From contig JBJXFF010000168.1 of NCBI GenBank assembly GCA_046153945.1, positions 1 to 64,000 of the forward strand: 64,000 nt of DNA. Direction: 5' to 3'. The notes under the pieces were generated by a model. It was not told the DNA's origin and did not search any database. It worked only from the letters and a program-made list of their open reading frames with translations. Within the stretch, counting starts at the first letter, position 1; each line of letters opens with the position of its first letter. This stretch comes from SXOA01 sp046153945 (GTDB taxonomy: Bacteria > Planctomycetota > Planctomycetia > Pirellulales > Pirellulaceae). Made by a program: the position numbers and the translations under genes. Shown here one piece after another: positions 56,554 to 64,000 of this stretch.

Positions 56554-59500
56554 ATGTCGTTCACCAATGGTTCCGAACCCACTGTTTCTCGCACTGGTTC
56601 TTCACGCAAGCGGCGGCCGGCTTCGCGCCTGACGACTCGCGGCAGCAAGTGGAAGACTCGCCGCCTATTTTTGGAGCCCCTCGAAGCGCGCGTGGTTTTG
56701 GCGGCAGATTTTTTTGCTGGTCCTCTCACTGTCCCGGCAACCAATCATGCAGACGTTGGACTTGGCCGAATCAGCAACTTTGGATTTCCCGAGCCCAATC
56801 TCACTATTAGCAATCGTGGAAACACCGGCAACATTGTCGTGCAGGCGCACGAGCGCTCTGCAGTCTCGAGCGACGCATTCGTCAATATCAACACGGGAGT
56901 CTACGGCGTCCCGACCAATGGCGACACCTGGGCCGACTCCGATTCAACCGGCCGTGTCTGGTGGACAAACCTGGACGCTGCGACAGGCGGCGTGCGCGTA
57001 GTGGAGATGGATCCCGTTACCGGTGCTCCCATTGGGTTGGGGGTCGTTGTCAACGATCCGCCTGGTACGCAGTCGGACGACCGCCAGGCCCTGGCCGCAG
57101 ACAGCTTTCCAGAAAGCCCGTGGCACGACAACATCTACGTTGTTTGGACACGATTCGGCTTGGGAGGTGGCGATAGCACGCGAGTGTTCGTGGCGAGGTC
57201 CGCCGACCATGGAGTGACATGGTTGTCCCAGGACATCGGTGCCGCGGGTTTTGACCAGCAGGTTCACATCGCTGTCGGCAGCAACGGTGATGTCTATGCC
57301 GCTTACCATCTTCAGCCGGGGTTCGTCGCCGGACAGACGTCTCTGCCGGACGGCACAAGCGGACAGGTCATCGTGTTCCGCTCCACGGACGGAGGAACAA
57401 CCTGGAGCCAGACGGGAACAAATCCATTCACCGCGGGCCAAGCCGACATATCCTTCAATCGCCAGGAAAACGCCGTTGGAAATTTCGCGGGAACAGACTT
57501 TCTGACGCAAGGTTCCGTCCATCCGTATGTTTTGCCGGATCCCATCAGAAACGGGCAAGTCTATGTCATCGCCGCGGATGATACCGACAATAATCACGGT
57601 GCGGGAGACGACTCGGACCTCTACATTTCGCGATCGGATAACAACGGAGCCACCTGGACGCGAACCTTGTTGCCGACTGGCGGCGGCACTTCCTTCCAAC
57701 TCTTTCCCACAGGGGTCATCGATCAATTCGGCAATCTGGTCGTCACCTGGTACGACAACCGCCGTGGCTTGGTGAATGACGGTGCGGATAACATTGCCGG
57801 CAACGGCGATGACAATTTCCTGCTCGACTGGATGGGGATGTACAGCGTAGACGGCGGCGTTAACTGGTCCGCCCCGTTCCGCATCAACGACGCGGCATTT
57901 GATCCGGACGAAGCACCTACAACTTCCTTCCAGGGTGGCCCAACCACGCGGATCGGCGAGTATTTCGGCCTCGATCTTTTTGGCGGCACGGCATACGTCG
58001 CATTTAATGGCAACACTCCCGCCACCCCCGGGGTCGCTCAACAGGTGTTCTTCGATGCCTTTGCCATCAACGGAACACTGCAAATCACGGGCGACGACAA
58101 TGGCCCCACGAACGACGAATTTCTTATCCGCCGGCTGGCGGCGGATACCGACTATGTCGAAATCTTTGTGAATGGCGTTCAGCAGTATTTTGGCCTGTTT
58201 GAGGCGCTGACCCGCGTGGACTTTGCGGGCATGGCGGGCAACGACCGACTGGTGGTTGACAGCAGCAACGGACTTCTGAATTTCGCCGCCGGGATCAACT
58301 TCAACGGCGGCACTGGCTTTGATCGACTCGACCTTACGCAAACGGGCGGTCCGACGCGCAACAGCAGCCGCGTGAATGTGGGCGCAAACCCAGGTGATGG
58401 CCAGAGCATCATCGACACTCAGGTCGTCAACTTCCAGAATATCGCGCCCCTCACCGACAATGTGCCGGCCACGACGTTCACCCTCTCCAGTGCGCCGGGC
58501 ATCGCCAGCTTGCTCGATGCAGATAACGCGATCAATTACACCGCTGCCCAGATTCTGACCACCGCGGGCCGCATCACCGTCGATAACTTCGAGCCAGTGG
58601 AGTTCGACAACAAGACCAATGTCGTAATCAACGCCGGTGCCGGCAGCGACACGATCAACCTCAACAATCAAACGACTCCTTCCGGCCTGACCGGCACCAT
58701 TACGGTCGCCGGCGGCGATCCAACCGGCAGCGATACCCTCATCCTCAACGGGATCAGCGGGCTGCTCGACAACCTCCGCTATCTCCCCACCAATGTAGGC
58801 GCCGGCACTGTCGTCAATGACGGAGCTTCCCAGCCGAACGTCTTGTTCACGGGTACGGAACACCTGACGCTGGTCATTCAGCAAGCGGATGGCGACGGAG
58901 TCCGCGTGGACGGCACTACGGGGAACGACGCCGTCGAATACTCCCACGGCGCAACTAGCGGCAGCGGGTCGTTCGCGGGGACGATGGATCAAACCGGAGT
59001 CGGCGTCGGCCCCTTCACGATGACGCCGATGAGCTACAGCGGAGCTTCTCCGGCGGCCAATGACAGCGACGTCAACTTCTTCAATCCAGGGGGGACCGAC
59101 TCCTTCGTGTTCAACGGCACCTCGGCCGATGACACCATCGACATTCGCACGGGCGAAGCGGGCGGCACCGAATTCCAAAACACGCTCAACGGCATCGTAG
59201 TTTCACGCCTCGAGGTTTTCAACGTCGCCAGCACCCTGGCCCGCGGCTTGGCCGGGAACGACGCTTTCAACGTCACCCCTCCCGCCGGCCCAGCCGCGGT
59301 CACCCTCCGCGTTGAAGGGGGAGACTCCGACTCCAGCAGCGACACGATCAACTACAGGCCCGTCGCGAACGCCAACACGACCATCAATCTGGTTGCCTCG
59401 ACGATTACCTCGAGCACCGCAAACCCGCTGAGCTTCAGCGGAATTGAGCACATCGTCGAAACCTCTAGTGGTGCCTCCTCTTCATTGACGATCAACGCGA

Positions 59501-62500
59501 CTACCGGCAATGACACGTTCTATATTTCTTCGGTAGCCGGAACGGGGAGCTTGTATGCTGAGTTCGGCCCGAATGTCGATTTTAGTGGGGTGCTAAGTTC
59601 AATCACATTCAACGGCAACGATCCAACCGCCAGCGACACCCTCATCCTCAACGGCGTTGCCGGCACGACAGACCATTTCATCCTTATAGATTCGGCCAAG
59701 GGGGCTGGGAGCATTTCAAACTTTGCGGTGGCCCCCAATTTGGACTTTACCGGCATTGAGCACCTGACCATCGTCGGCCAACCAGCGGACAACGACGGTC
59801 TGGCCATAACGGGCACACTCGGCAACGACACCTTCATCGTTAGTCCGGGGGCGGACCCCACCGCCGGACAGGTGACCGGCTTCGCGCCGGGATTTGCCTT
59901 TGTGCCCATTGAGTATTTCGGGCTCAGTGGTTACCTCGCGCCGTCGACGGCGCTTCTGGACAAAAATACTTTCAACACGCTAATAACAGGCACCGTGGGC
60001 GGAAGTGACACCATCATTTTGAATGGAACCTCGGCGGATGATACGTTTGATTGGGACGCAACCCTAACATTTGCCGCTCAGGTCCGGGTCAACACCGGCG
60101 CCAATATTCACACGCCGGTAATTCTCTCCGGCAACGGACAGTTCGGTGCCCTGGCGCAGGCGACTCTCCGCGGACTGTCGGGCAACGACACGTTTAACCT
60201 GGCAAATCCGCCTACCGGCGGCCTTAATGCGTATATCCTTCGAGTGGAAGGTGGTGACTCGGACGCCAACACCGATACACTGAACCACACTGGCGCTGGC
60301 GGCACCACTTCGGTCGATTTGGCGACGAGCACGATTACTGCGACCGCCGGCATCCCCGTGACTTACTCGGGCTTGGAGCGCGTCAATCTGTCGAATGCGA
60401 CCGGCGCTTTGGCCATCAGCGGGACCACTGGCGAGGACAGCATCAATTTCATTCCCACGGGAATTGGTGCCGGCAGCTTCACGGCAGCATCGACTGGCGC
60501 GACGGTAGCCACCTATCCCCAGTTCACTTATGCGATGTCTGGCGCCAGCACCATCACGGTCGATTCGCTGGCCAGCTTTGACACTGTCGGCTTGACCGCA
60601 ACGTCCGGCAACGACGTCGTCAATGCCGTGCAGTCCGGTGCCAGCGCCCTGAGCTACACCCAGAACGCCTTTACGCAGCTCTTCAGCGTGACCAATCTCG
60701 AAAAAGTCAAGCTCTCCACTCTCGGTGGCGACGACCTGATTCGCGTCAGCGTGGCCGATGCCTTGGCCGGAAGTTTGGGTTTCGACATCGACGGCGGCTC
60801 ACCGAATGCCAGCGACCGGCTGATTGTGGATGATGCCGGACTTGGTGACTTGACGATTCTCCGCCAGGCCCCCGACCAAAGGAGCGGCTCCGTCACGGTC
60901 GGCGCGCTCAATCCGGTCTTCTACACAGACATTGAGCGACTCGACATCACGCCGGTCAACTCCGTCACCGGCGGCGTCGGAACCGACGGCGCTGGCCGCA
61001 TCAAGGTCTTCCACTCGGATCCGTTTGAGTACAACGAAACACGCCTGACGGCCGCGACTCTCTCCCGCGTGGGTGAATCCGCGAATCGACCCACGATTGA
61101 TCCAGGTGCGGTGATCGCGCCGTTCGCAGTCCCCGGCGACGAGGATTGGTACGATTTCCGTCCGCAGGCCACCGGGACATTTTCCGTTAAGATCCTGTTT
61201 GACACACAAGGGCCTCTGGCCAACGGCCGCGCGGGCTTGCCTGGCACTGGTGACCTGAACCTTGATATTTACGATGCCAACGGGGTGCTGATCGTTTCGG
61301 GGGTCGTCGCTCCTGGCGGCAAAGCAGCCGTGTTTGGCGCAACCAATGATCCGGCCTTTCCCCAATTCAACCGCATCTTTGTGCGGGTTCGGGGCGCTTC
61401 GGCGGATTCCATCAACCATTATGAGTTCGACAATCTGGATGCCGTCGGTACCGGTAATCCGGGGGTCGGCAACGTGGACGTGTTCGGTCCGCAAGTTACC
61501 AACGTCCAGGTCAACAACGTGCCGTCCGCGACCTACAACTTGTTTAACTCCAAGACGACCAACAATTCGTTGATTCCCACCCCGCTCGCCAACAGCCTGA
61601 CGATCAGCTTCCGGGATCTGCCGGCGCGGGCCCCGGGATTCTTGTATGCGTCCCTGGATCCGAATAGCGCGATCTCGCCCGGCACCTATGTCGTCAGGGG
61701 CGACGCCACCGGGATTGCGGCGATTTCATCAATCATTCTGGTGAACAACCCGGTTGTGGTCGGCGGGGTACCCACCGCCACGGTCCAGATCGTGTTCGCT
61801 AAGCCGCTGCCGGACGATCGGTTTACGCTGACCATCAACGACAACCTGCAGGATCCCGCGGGCAATGCACTCGATGGCGAAAGCAACGCCGCCGAGCCCA
61901 ACGGTGCTCCCACGTTCCCCAGCGGTGACACTCATGCGGGAGGCGATTTCATCGCTCGCTTCACGATCGATACCCGTGCCGAACTCGGGGCTTGGGCTTC
62001 CGGGAGCGTGTACGTCGATACCAACGGAAACTACTCCTTTGATCCCACGAATTTGGACGCCTCAAACCGTGACATCACTTACCTGATGGGCTTCACCAGC
62101 GACAATATCTTTGCGGGAAACTTCGTGGCGGCTGTGGCGGGTGTCGCCGACGGCTTTGACAAGCTGGCCGCGTACGGCAAGGTCGGCACCAGCTACCGCT
62201 GGCTGATCGACACGAATAACGACGGCGTGCCGGAAATCAATGTGGTCCAGCCGCTGTTTGCCGGCGTCACCAACATTGGCGGCACCCCAGTGGCGGGCAA
62301 CTTTGACAACAACGCCGCCAATGGCGACGAAGTCGCGCTGAAGGTGGGCAACACCTGGCTGCTCGATACCAACCACGACTTCAAGGTCGATTTGAAGCTC
62401 CCCGGCACGAACATGTCCGGCCTGCCGATTACCGGCGACTTTGACGGTGACGGCAAGGAAGACCTTGGAGCTTGGGCCGACGACAAGTTCTCCATTGACT

Positions 62501-63192
62501 TCGGTTCGAATGGACTCTCCGGCACCACCGAGTTCAGCTTCACCTTTGGCTTTGCCAGCGTACGTGAGCGGCCGGTCGCTTCGGACTTCGACGGAGACGG
62601 CATCACCGACCTGGGTCTGTGGGTTCCCGATCGAGCCGGCGTCGCCCCGTTTGAGAGCGCCGAATGGTATCTGTTCATTTCCAACAATCAATCCATCCTG
62701 ACCCGTAACGCTGCTAACGGCGGCATGTTCTTCAAGCCCGCTCCGTTCGGCAGTGACCGCTTCGCCCAGTACGGCGACGAATGGGGGCTGCCGATTGCCG
62801 GCAACTTCGATCCGCCCGTGACTTCCGCGCAGCCCGCCGGCAGCTTCACCAACAGCCGCGACCGCGAGGACGTGGACAATGACGGCTTTGTCTCGCCGAT
62901 TGACGCCCTGATGATCATCAACAGGATCAACAGCGGCGACACGAGCCTGGATTCCACGCCATTCGCCCGTGCTCCGTATGTGGACGTGAATGGAGACGGT
63001 ACGCTGGCTCCCGTGGACGCTCTCTTGGTCATCAACCGATTGAACGCTCCCGCGGGCGGCGACTCGTCGGGCGAAGGCGAAGGTGAGGCCGCCGATGCCT
63101 TCTTCGGCAGTCTCGGCAGCCGTCCCGCCAGCGACAGCAGCCTGTCGGCACTGCTGGCGGTGGACGATTATTTCAACAACCGTAAGAAGTAG
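56554..63192 (+). CDS. Giant LEPR-XLL surface protein with Asp-box propeller and dockerin
   Basis: The 2212-residue protein has a basic N-terminus, then FLEPLEARVVLAA (39-51), the LEPR-XLL type export signal. A sialidase-like region (about 60-490) carries Asp-box motifs (SADHGVTW near 215, STDGGTTW near 275, SDNNGATW near 360, SVDGGVNW near 430). Repetitive beta-rich units (about 500-1470) follow, with recurring SDTLILNG, NGTSADDT and GNDTF phrases. After them come a pre-peptidase-like beta-sandwich (1490-1590), an Ig-like region (1640-1790), an FG-GAP/VCBS-like segment (1815-2080; DFDGDGKEDLGAW) and a type I dockerin pair (DVDNDGFVSPIDALMIINRI and DVNGDGTLAPVDALLVINRL, about 2100-2166). It is probably cell-surface or secreted; sialidase activity is not implied. 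Confidence 0.88.
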   Translation: MSFTNGSEPTVSRTGSSRKRRPASRLTTRGSKWKTRRLFLEPLEARVVLAADFFAGPLTVPATNHADVGLGRISNFGFPEPNLTISNRGNTGNIVVQAHERSAVSSDAFVNINTGVYGVPTNGDTWADSDSTGRVWWTNLDAATGGVRVVEMDPVTGAPIGLGVVVNDPPGTQSDDRQALAADSFPESPWHDNIYVVWTRFGLGGGDSTRVFVARSADHGVTWLSQDIGAAGFDQQVHIAVGSNGDVYAAYHLQPGFVAGQTSLPDGTSGQVIVFRSTDGGTTWSQTGTNPFTAGQADISFNRQENAVGNFAGTDFLTQGSVHPYVLPDPIRNGQVYVIAADDTDNNHGAGDDSDLYISRSDNNGATWTRTLLPTGGGTSFQLFPTGVIDQFGNLVVTWYDNRRGLVNDGADNIAGNGDDNFLLDWMGMYSVDGGVNWSAPFRINDAAFDPDEAPTTSFQGGPTTRIGEYFGLDLFGGTAYVAFNGNTPATPGVAQQVFFDAFAINGTLQITGDDNGPTNDEFLIRRLAADTDYVEIFVNGVQQYFGLFEALTRVDFAGMAGNDRLVVDSSNGLLNFAAGINFNGGTGFDRLDLTQTGGPTRNSSRVNVGANPGDGQSIIDTQVVNFQNIAPLTDNVPATTFTLSSAPGIASLLDADNAINYTAAQILTTAGRITVDNFEPVEFDNKTNVVINAGAGSDTINLNNQTTPSGLTGTITVAGGDPTGSDTLILNGISGLLDNLRYLPTNVGAGTVVNDGASQPNVLFTGTEHLTLVIQQADGDGVRVDGTTGNDAVEYSHGATSGSGSFAGTMDQTGVGVGPFTMTPMSYSGASPAANDSDVNFFNPGGTDSFVFNGTSADDTIDIRTGEAGGTEFQNTLNGIVVSRLEVFNVASTLARGLAGNDAFNVTPPAGPAAVTLRVEGGDSDSSSDTINYRPVANANTTINLVASTITSSTANPLSFSGIEHIVETSSGASSSLTINATTGNDTFYISSVAGTGSLYAEFGPNVDFSGVLSSITFNGNDPTASDTLILNGVAGTTDHFILIDSAKGAGSISNFAVAPNLDFTGIEHLTIVGQPADNDGLAITGTLGNDTFIVSPGADPTAGQVTGFAPGFAFVPIEYFGLSGYLAPSTALLDKNTFNTLITGTVGGSDTIILNGTSADDTFDWDATLTFAAQVRVNTGANIHTPVILSGNGQFGALAQATLRGLSGNDTFNLANPPTGGLNAYILRVEGGDSDANTDTLNHTGAGGTTSVDLATSTITATAGIPVTYSGLERVNLSNATGALAISGTTGEDSINFIPTGIGAGSFTAASTGATVATYPQFTYAMSGASTITVDSLASFDTVGLTATSGNDVVNAVQSGASALSYTQNAFTQLFSVTNLEKVKLSTLGGDDLIRVSVADALAGSLGFDIDGGSPNASDRLIVDDAGLGDLTILRQAPDQRSGSVTVGALNPVFYTDIERLDITPVNSVTGGVGTDGAGRIKVFHSDPFEYNETRLTAATLSRVGESANRPTIDPGAVIAPFAVPGDEDWYDFRPQATGTFSVKILFDTQGPLANGRAGLPGTGDLNLDIYDANGVLIVSGVVAPGGKAAVFGATNDPAFPQFNRIFVRVRGASADSINHYEFDNLDAVGTGNPGVGNVDVFGPQVTNVQVNNVPSATYNLFNSKTTNNSLIPTPLANSLTISFRDLPARAPGFLYASLDPNSAISPGTYVVRGDATGIAAISSIILVNNPVVVGGVPTATVQIVFAKPLPDDRFTLTINDNLQDPAGNALDGESNAAEPNGAPTFPSGDTHAGGDFIARFTIDTRAELGAWASGSVYVDTNGNYSFDPTNLDASNRDITYLMGFTSDNIFAGNFVAAVAGVADGFDKLAAYGKVGTSYRWLIDTNNDGVPEINVVQPLFAGVTNIGGTPVAGNFDNNAANGDEVALKVGNTWLLDTNHDFKVDLKLPGTNMSGLPITGDFDGDGKEDLGAWADDKFSIDFGSNGLSGTTEFSFTFGFASVRERPVASDFDGDGITDLGLWVPDRAGVAPFESAEWYLFISNNQSILTRNAANGGMFFKPAPFGSDRFAQYGDEWGLPIAGNFDPPVTSAQPAGSFTNSRDREDVDNDGFVSPIDALMIINRINSGDTSLDSTPFARAPYVDVNGDGTLAPVDALLVINRLNAPAGGDSSGEGEGEAADAFFGSLGSRPASDSSLSALLAVDDYFNNRKK

Positions 63193-63200
63193 GCCGGAGA

Positions 63201-63983
63201 CTAACCTGTCATCAACACGCCGCCGTCGATATTGAGGGCCTGGCCCACGACGGCGGCTGCGGCATTGGAGGCGAGGTAGACGGCGAGCGGCGCAATCTCC
63301 TCGGGCTCCAGGCGGCGGCCGATGGGAGTGAGGCCGGTGGCTTGTTCGTCGAAGGCCACGCCGCGTCTTTTGGCGTCATATTCGACGCGGAGGTCGTTCA
63401 TGACGGTGTGAACGGGTCCGGGGCAGATGGCGTTCACCGTGATGCCTTGGGAAGCCACCTCCATCGCCAACGTGCGGGTGAATCCGAGCAGCCCATGCTT
63501 GCTGGCGGCATAGGCCGCGCCGTGCAGCGCTCCGATCTTGCCGTTGATCGAGGCAATCATGATGATCCGCCCCCATTTCTTGGCGAACATTCCCGGCAGC
63601 ACCGCTTTGGAAAGCAGGTAGGGAGCGGTCAAGTTGACCATGAGCGTTTGCTCCCAGAACTCGTCGCTAAACTGGGCAACCGGACTCGGGCCGGCGCTGC
63701 TGCCGATGCCGGCGTTGTTGACGAGGATTTCAATCGGGCCGAGCGACTTTTCCACGTCCGCGACGAGCCTGCCGGGAACCGCGCGGTCCGCCAGATCGGC
63801 TGGCAGTGCCCGTGCCGTTCCACCGGTTGAGCGAATGGTCGCGACAAGATCATCCAGTTCGCTCACGGTTCGAGCGGTTAGAGCGAGTTTGGCGCCTTCC
63901 GCGGCGAATGCCAAAGCGATGGCCCGGCCAATGCCGCGGCCGGCTCCGGTAACGAGCGCGACGCGATCTTGAAGCAGCTTCAT
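63201..63983 (-). CDS. SDR-family oxidoreductase (FabG-like)
   Basis: The 260-residue protein has the classical short-chain dehydrogenase layout: cofactor motif TGAGRGIG (13-20), NNAGIG, a catalytic Ser in IMIASINGKIGALHG, and YAASKHG (YxxxK). The ending GQALNIDGGVLMTG is typical of 3-oxoacyl-ACP reductase-like members. It is NAD(P)H-dependent; the substrate is not inferable, so the name fabG is not assigned. An Arg after the Gly motif (LTARTVSELDDLV) favours NADPH. It is convergent with the giant protein gene (8 bp between stops). The start ATG at 63983 has GGGTCACC upstream. Confidence 0.92.
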   Translation of the reverse strand: MKLLQDRVALVTGAGRGIGRAIALAFAAEGAKLALTARTVSELDDLVATIRSTGGTARALPADLADRAVPGRLVADVEKSLGPIEILVNNAGIGSSAGPSPVAQFSDEFWEQTLMVNLTAPYLLSKAVLPGMFAKKWGRIIMIASINGKIGALHGAAYAASKHGLLGFTRTLAMEVASQGITVNAICPGPVHTVMNDLRVEYDAKRRGVAFDEQATGLTPIGRRLEPEEIAPLAVYLASNAAAAVVGQALNIDGGVLMTG

Positions 63984-64000
63984 GGTGACCCTTTATGGAG

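Noticed and set aside
56944..59178. Long open frame on the minus strand inside the giant surface protein gene
   Set aside because: It is the antisense shadow of a repetitive, codon-biased region; its translation lacks any domain and follows the strand bias of the real gene.
58900..60600. RTX calcium-binding repeats in the giant protein
   Set aside because: GNDTF-like phrases recur, but they lack the regular nine-residue GGxGxDxUx spacing of RTX toxins.

Overview
The window is a piece of a Planctomycetota chromosome, most likely from the Pirellulales. That call rests on gene families that are characteristic of, or strongly enriched in, this phylum. They are DUF1501 and DUF1552 Tat-exported proteins, a DUF1587/1592/1595/1588/1585 protein with CxxCH heme-type motifs, a BBP7-type outer-membrane protein, an LEPR-XLL type N-terminal signal combined with a type I dockerin, and an orphan bacterial microcompartment shell gene. 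All assignments come from reading motifs in the translated sequence. No database search was run.

Layout. 1-2.3 kb: hisI, a RidA-family gene and a small hypothetical membrane protein lying between two 187-bp direct repeats. 2.3-5.1 kb (minus): an Na+/solute symporter and a CPBP protease. 5.2 kb: tRNA-Leu(CAG) with promoter and terminator. 5.6-13.4 kb: a LysR regulator, gltB, gltD and a GNAT acetyltransferase, an ammonium-assimilation block. 13.6-19.9 kb: an orphan histidine kinase-receiver-Hpt protein, a BBP7-like outer-membrane protein, a degenerate GGDEF protein and a secreted beta-propeller. 20-23.3 kb: a ferritin-like protein, an Rrf2 regulator, hisN-like phosphatase and nadC. 23.3-28.9 kb: a GT39-like glycosyltransferase, an AsmA-like giant protein and two small envelope proteins.

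28.9-38.7 kb is the most distinctive region. It holds a GT2 polysaccharide synthase, a protein with two pseudo-receivers, a PilZ domain and a TackOD1-like zinc domain, an HlyD-type adaptor, a secreted carbohydrate-binding/glycosidase-like protein, a secreted duplicated-domain protein and a divergent TolC-type outer-membrane lipoprotein. Together they look like a c-di-GMP-controlled exopolysaccharide synthesis and export machine that uses a tripartite (HlyD/TolC) exit route.

38.7-42.4 kb: two adjacent ABC-F proteins. 42.6-43.3 kb: an orphan tandem-BMC shell protein with an internal ribosome-binding site and start. 43.7-44.9 kb: an ISAs1-type insertion sequence whose transposase is split by a +1 frameshift in a C run. 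45-54.8 kb: DUF1501, a DUF255/thioredoxin-like protein, a giant DUF1592-type protein, a ParDE toxin-antitoxin pair and DUF1552. The toxin-antitoxin pair sits between two genes that normally neighbour each other in this phylum. 55-63.2 kb: a second outer-membrane barrel with a strong terminator, then a 2212-residue surface protein ending in a dockerin. The window closes with an SDR oxidoreductase on the minus strand.
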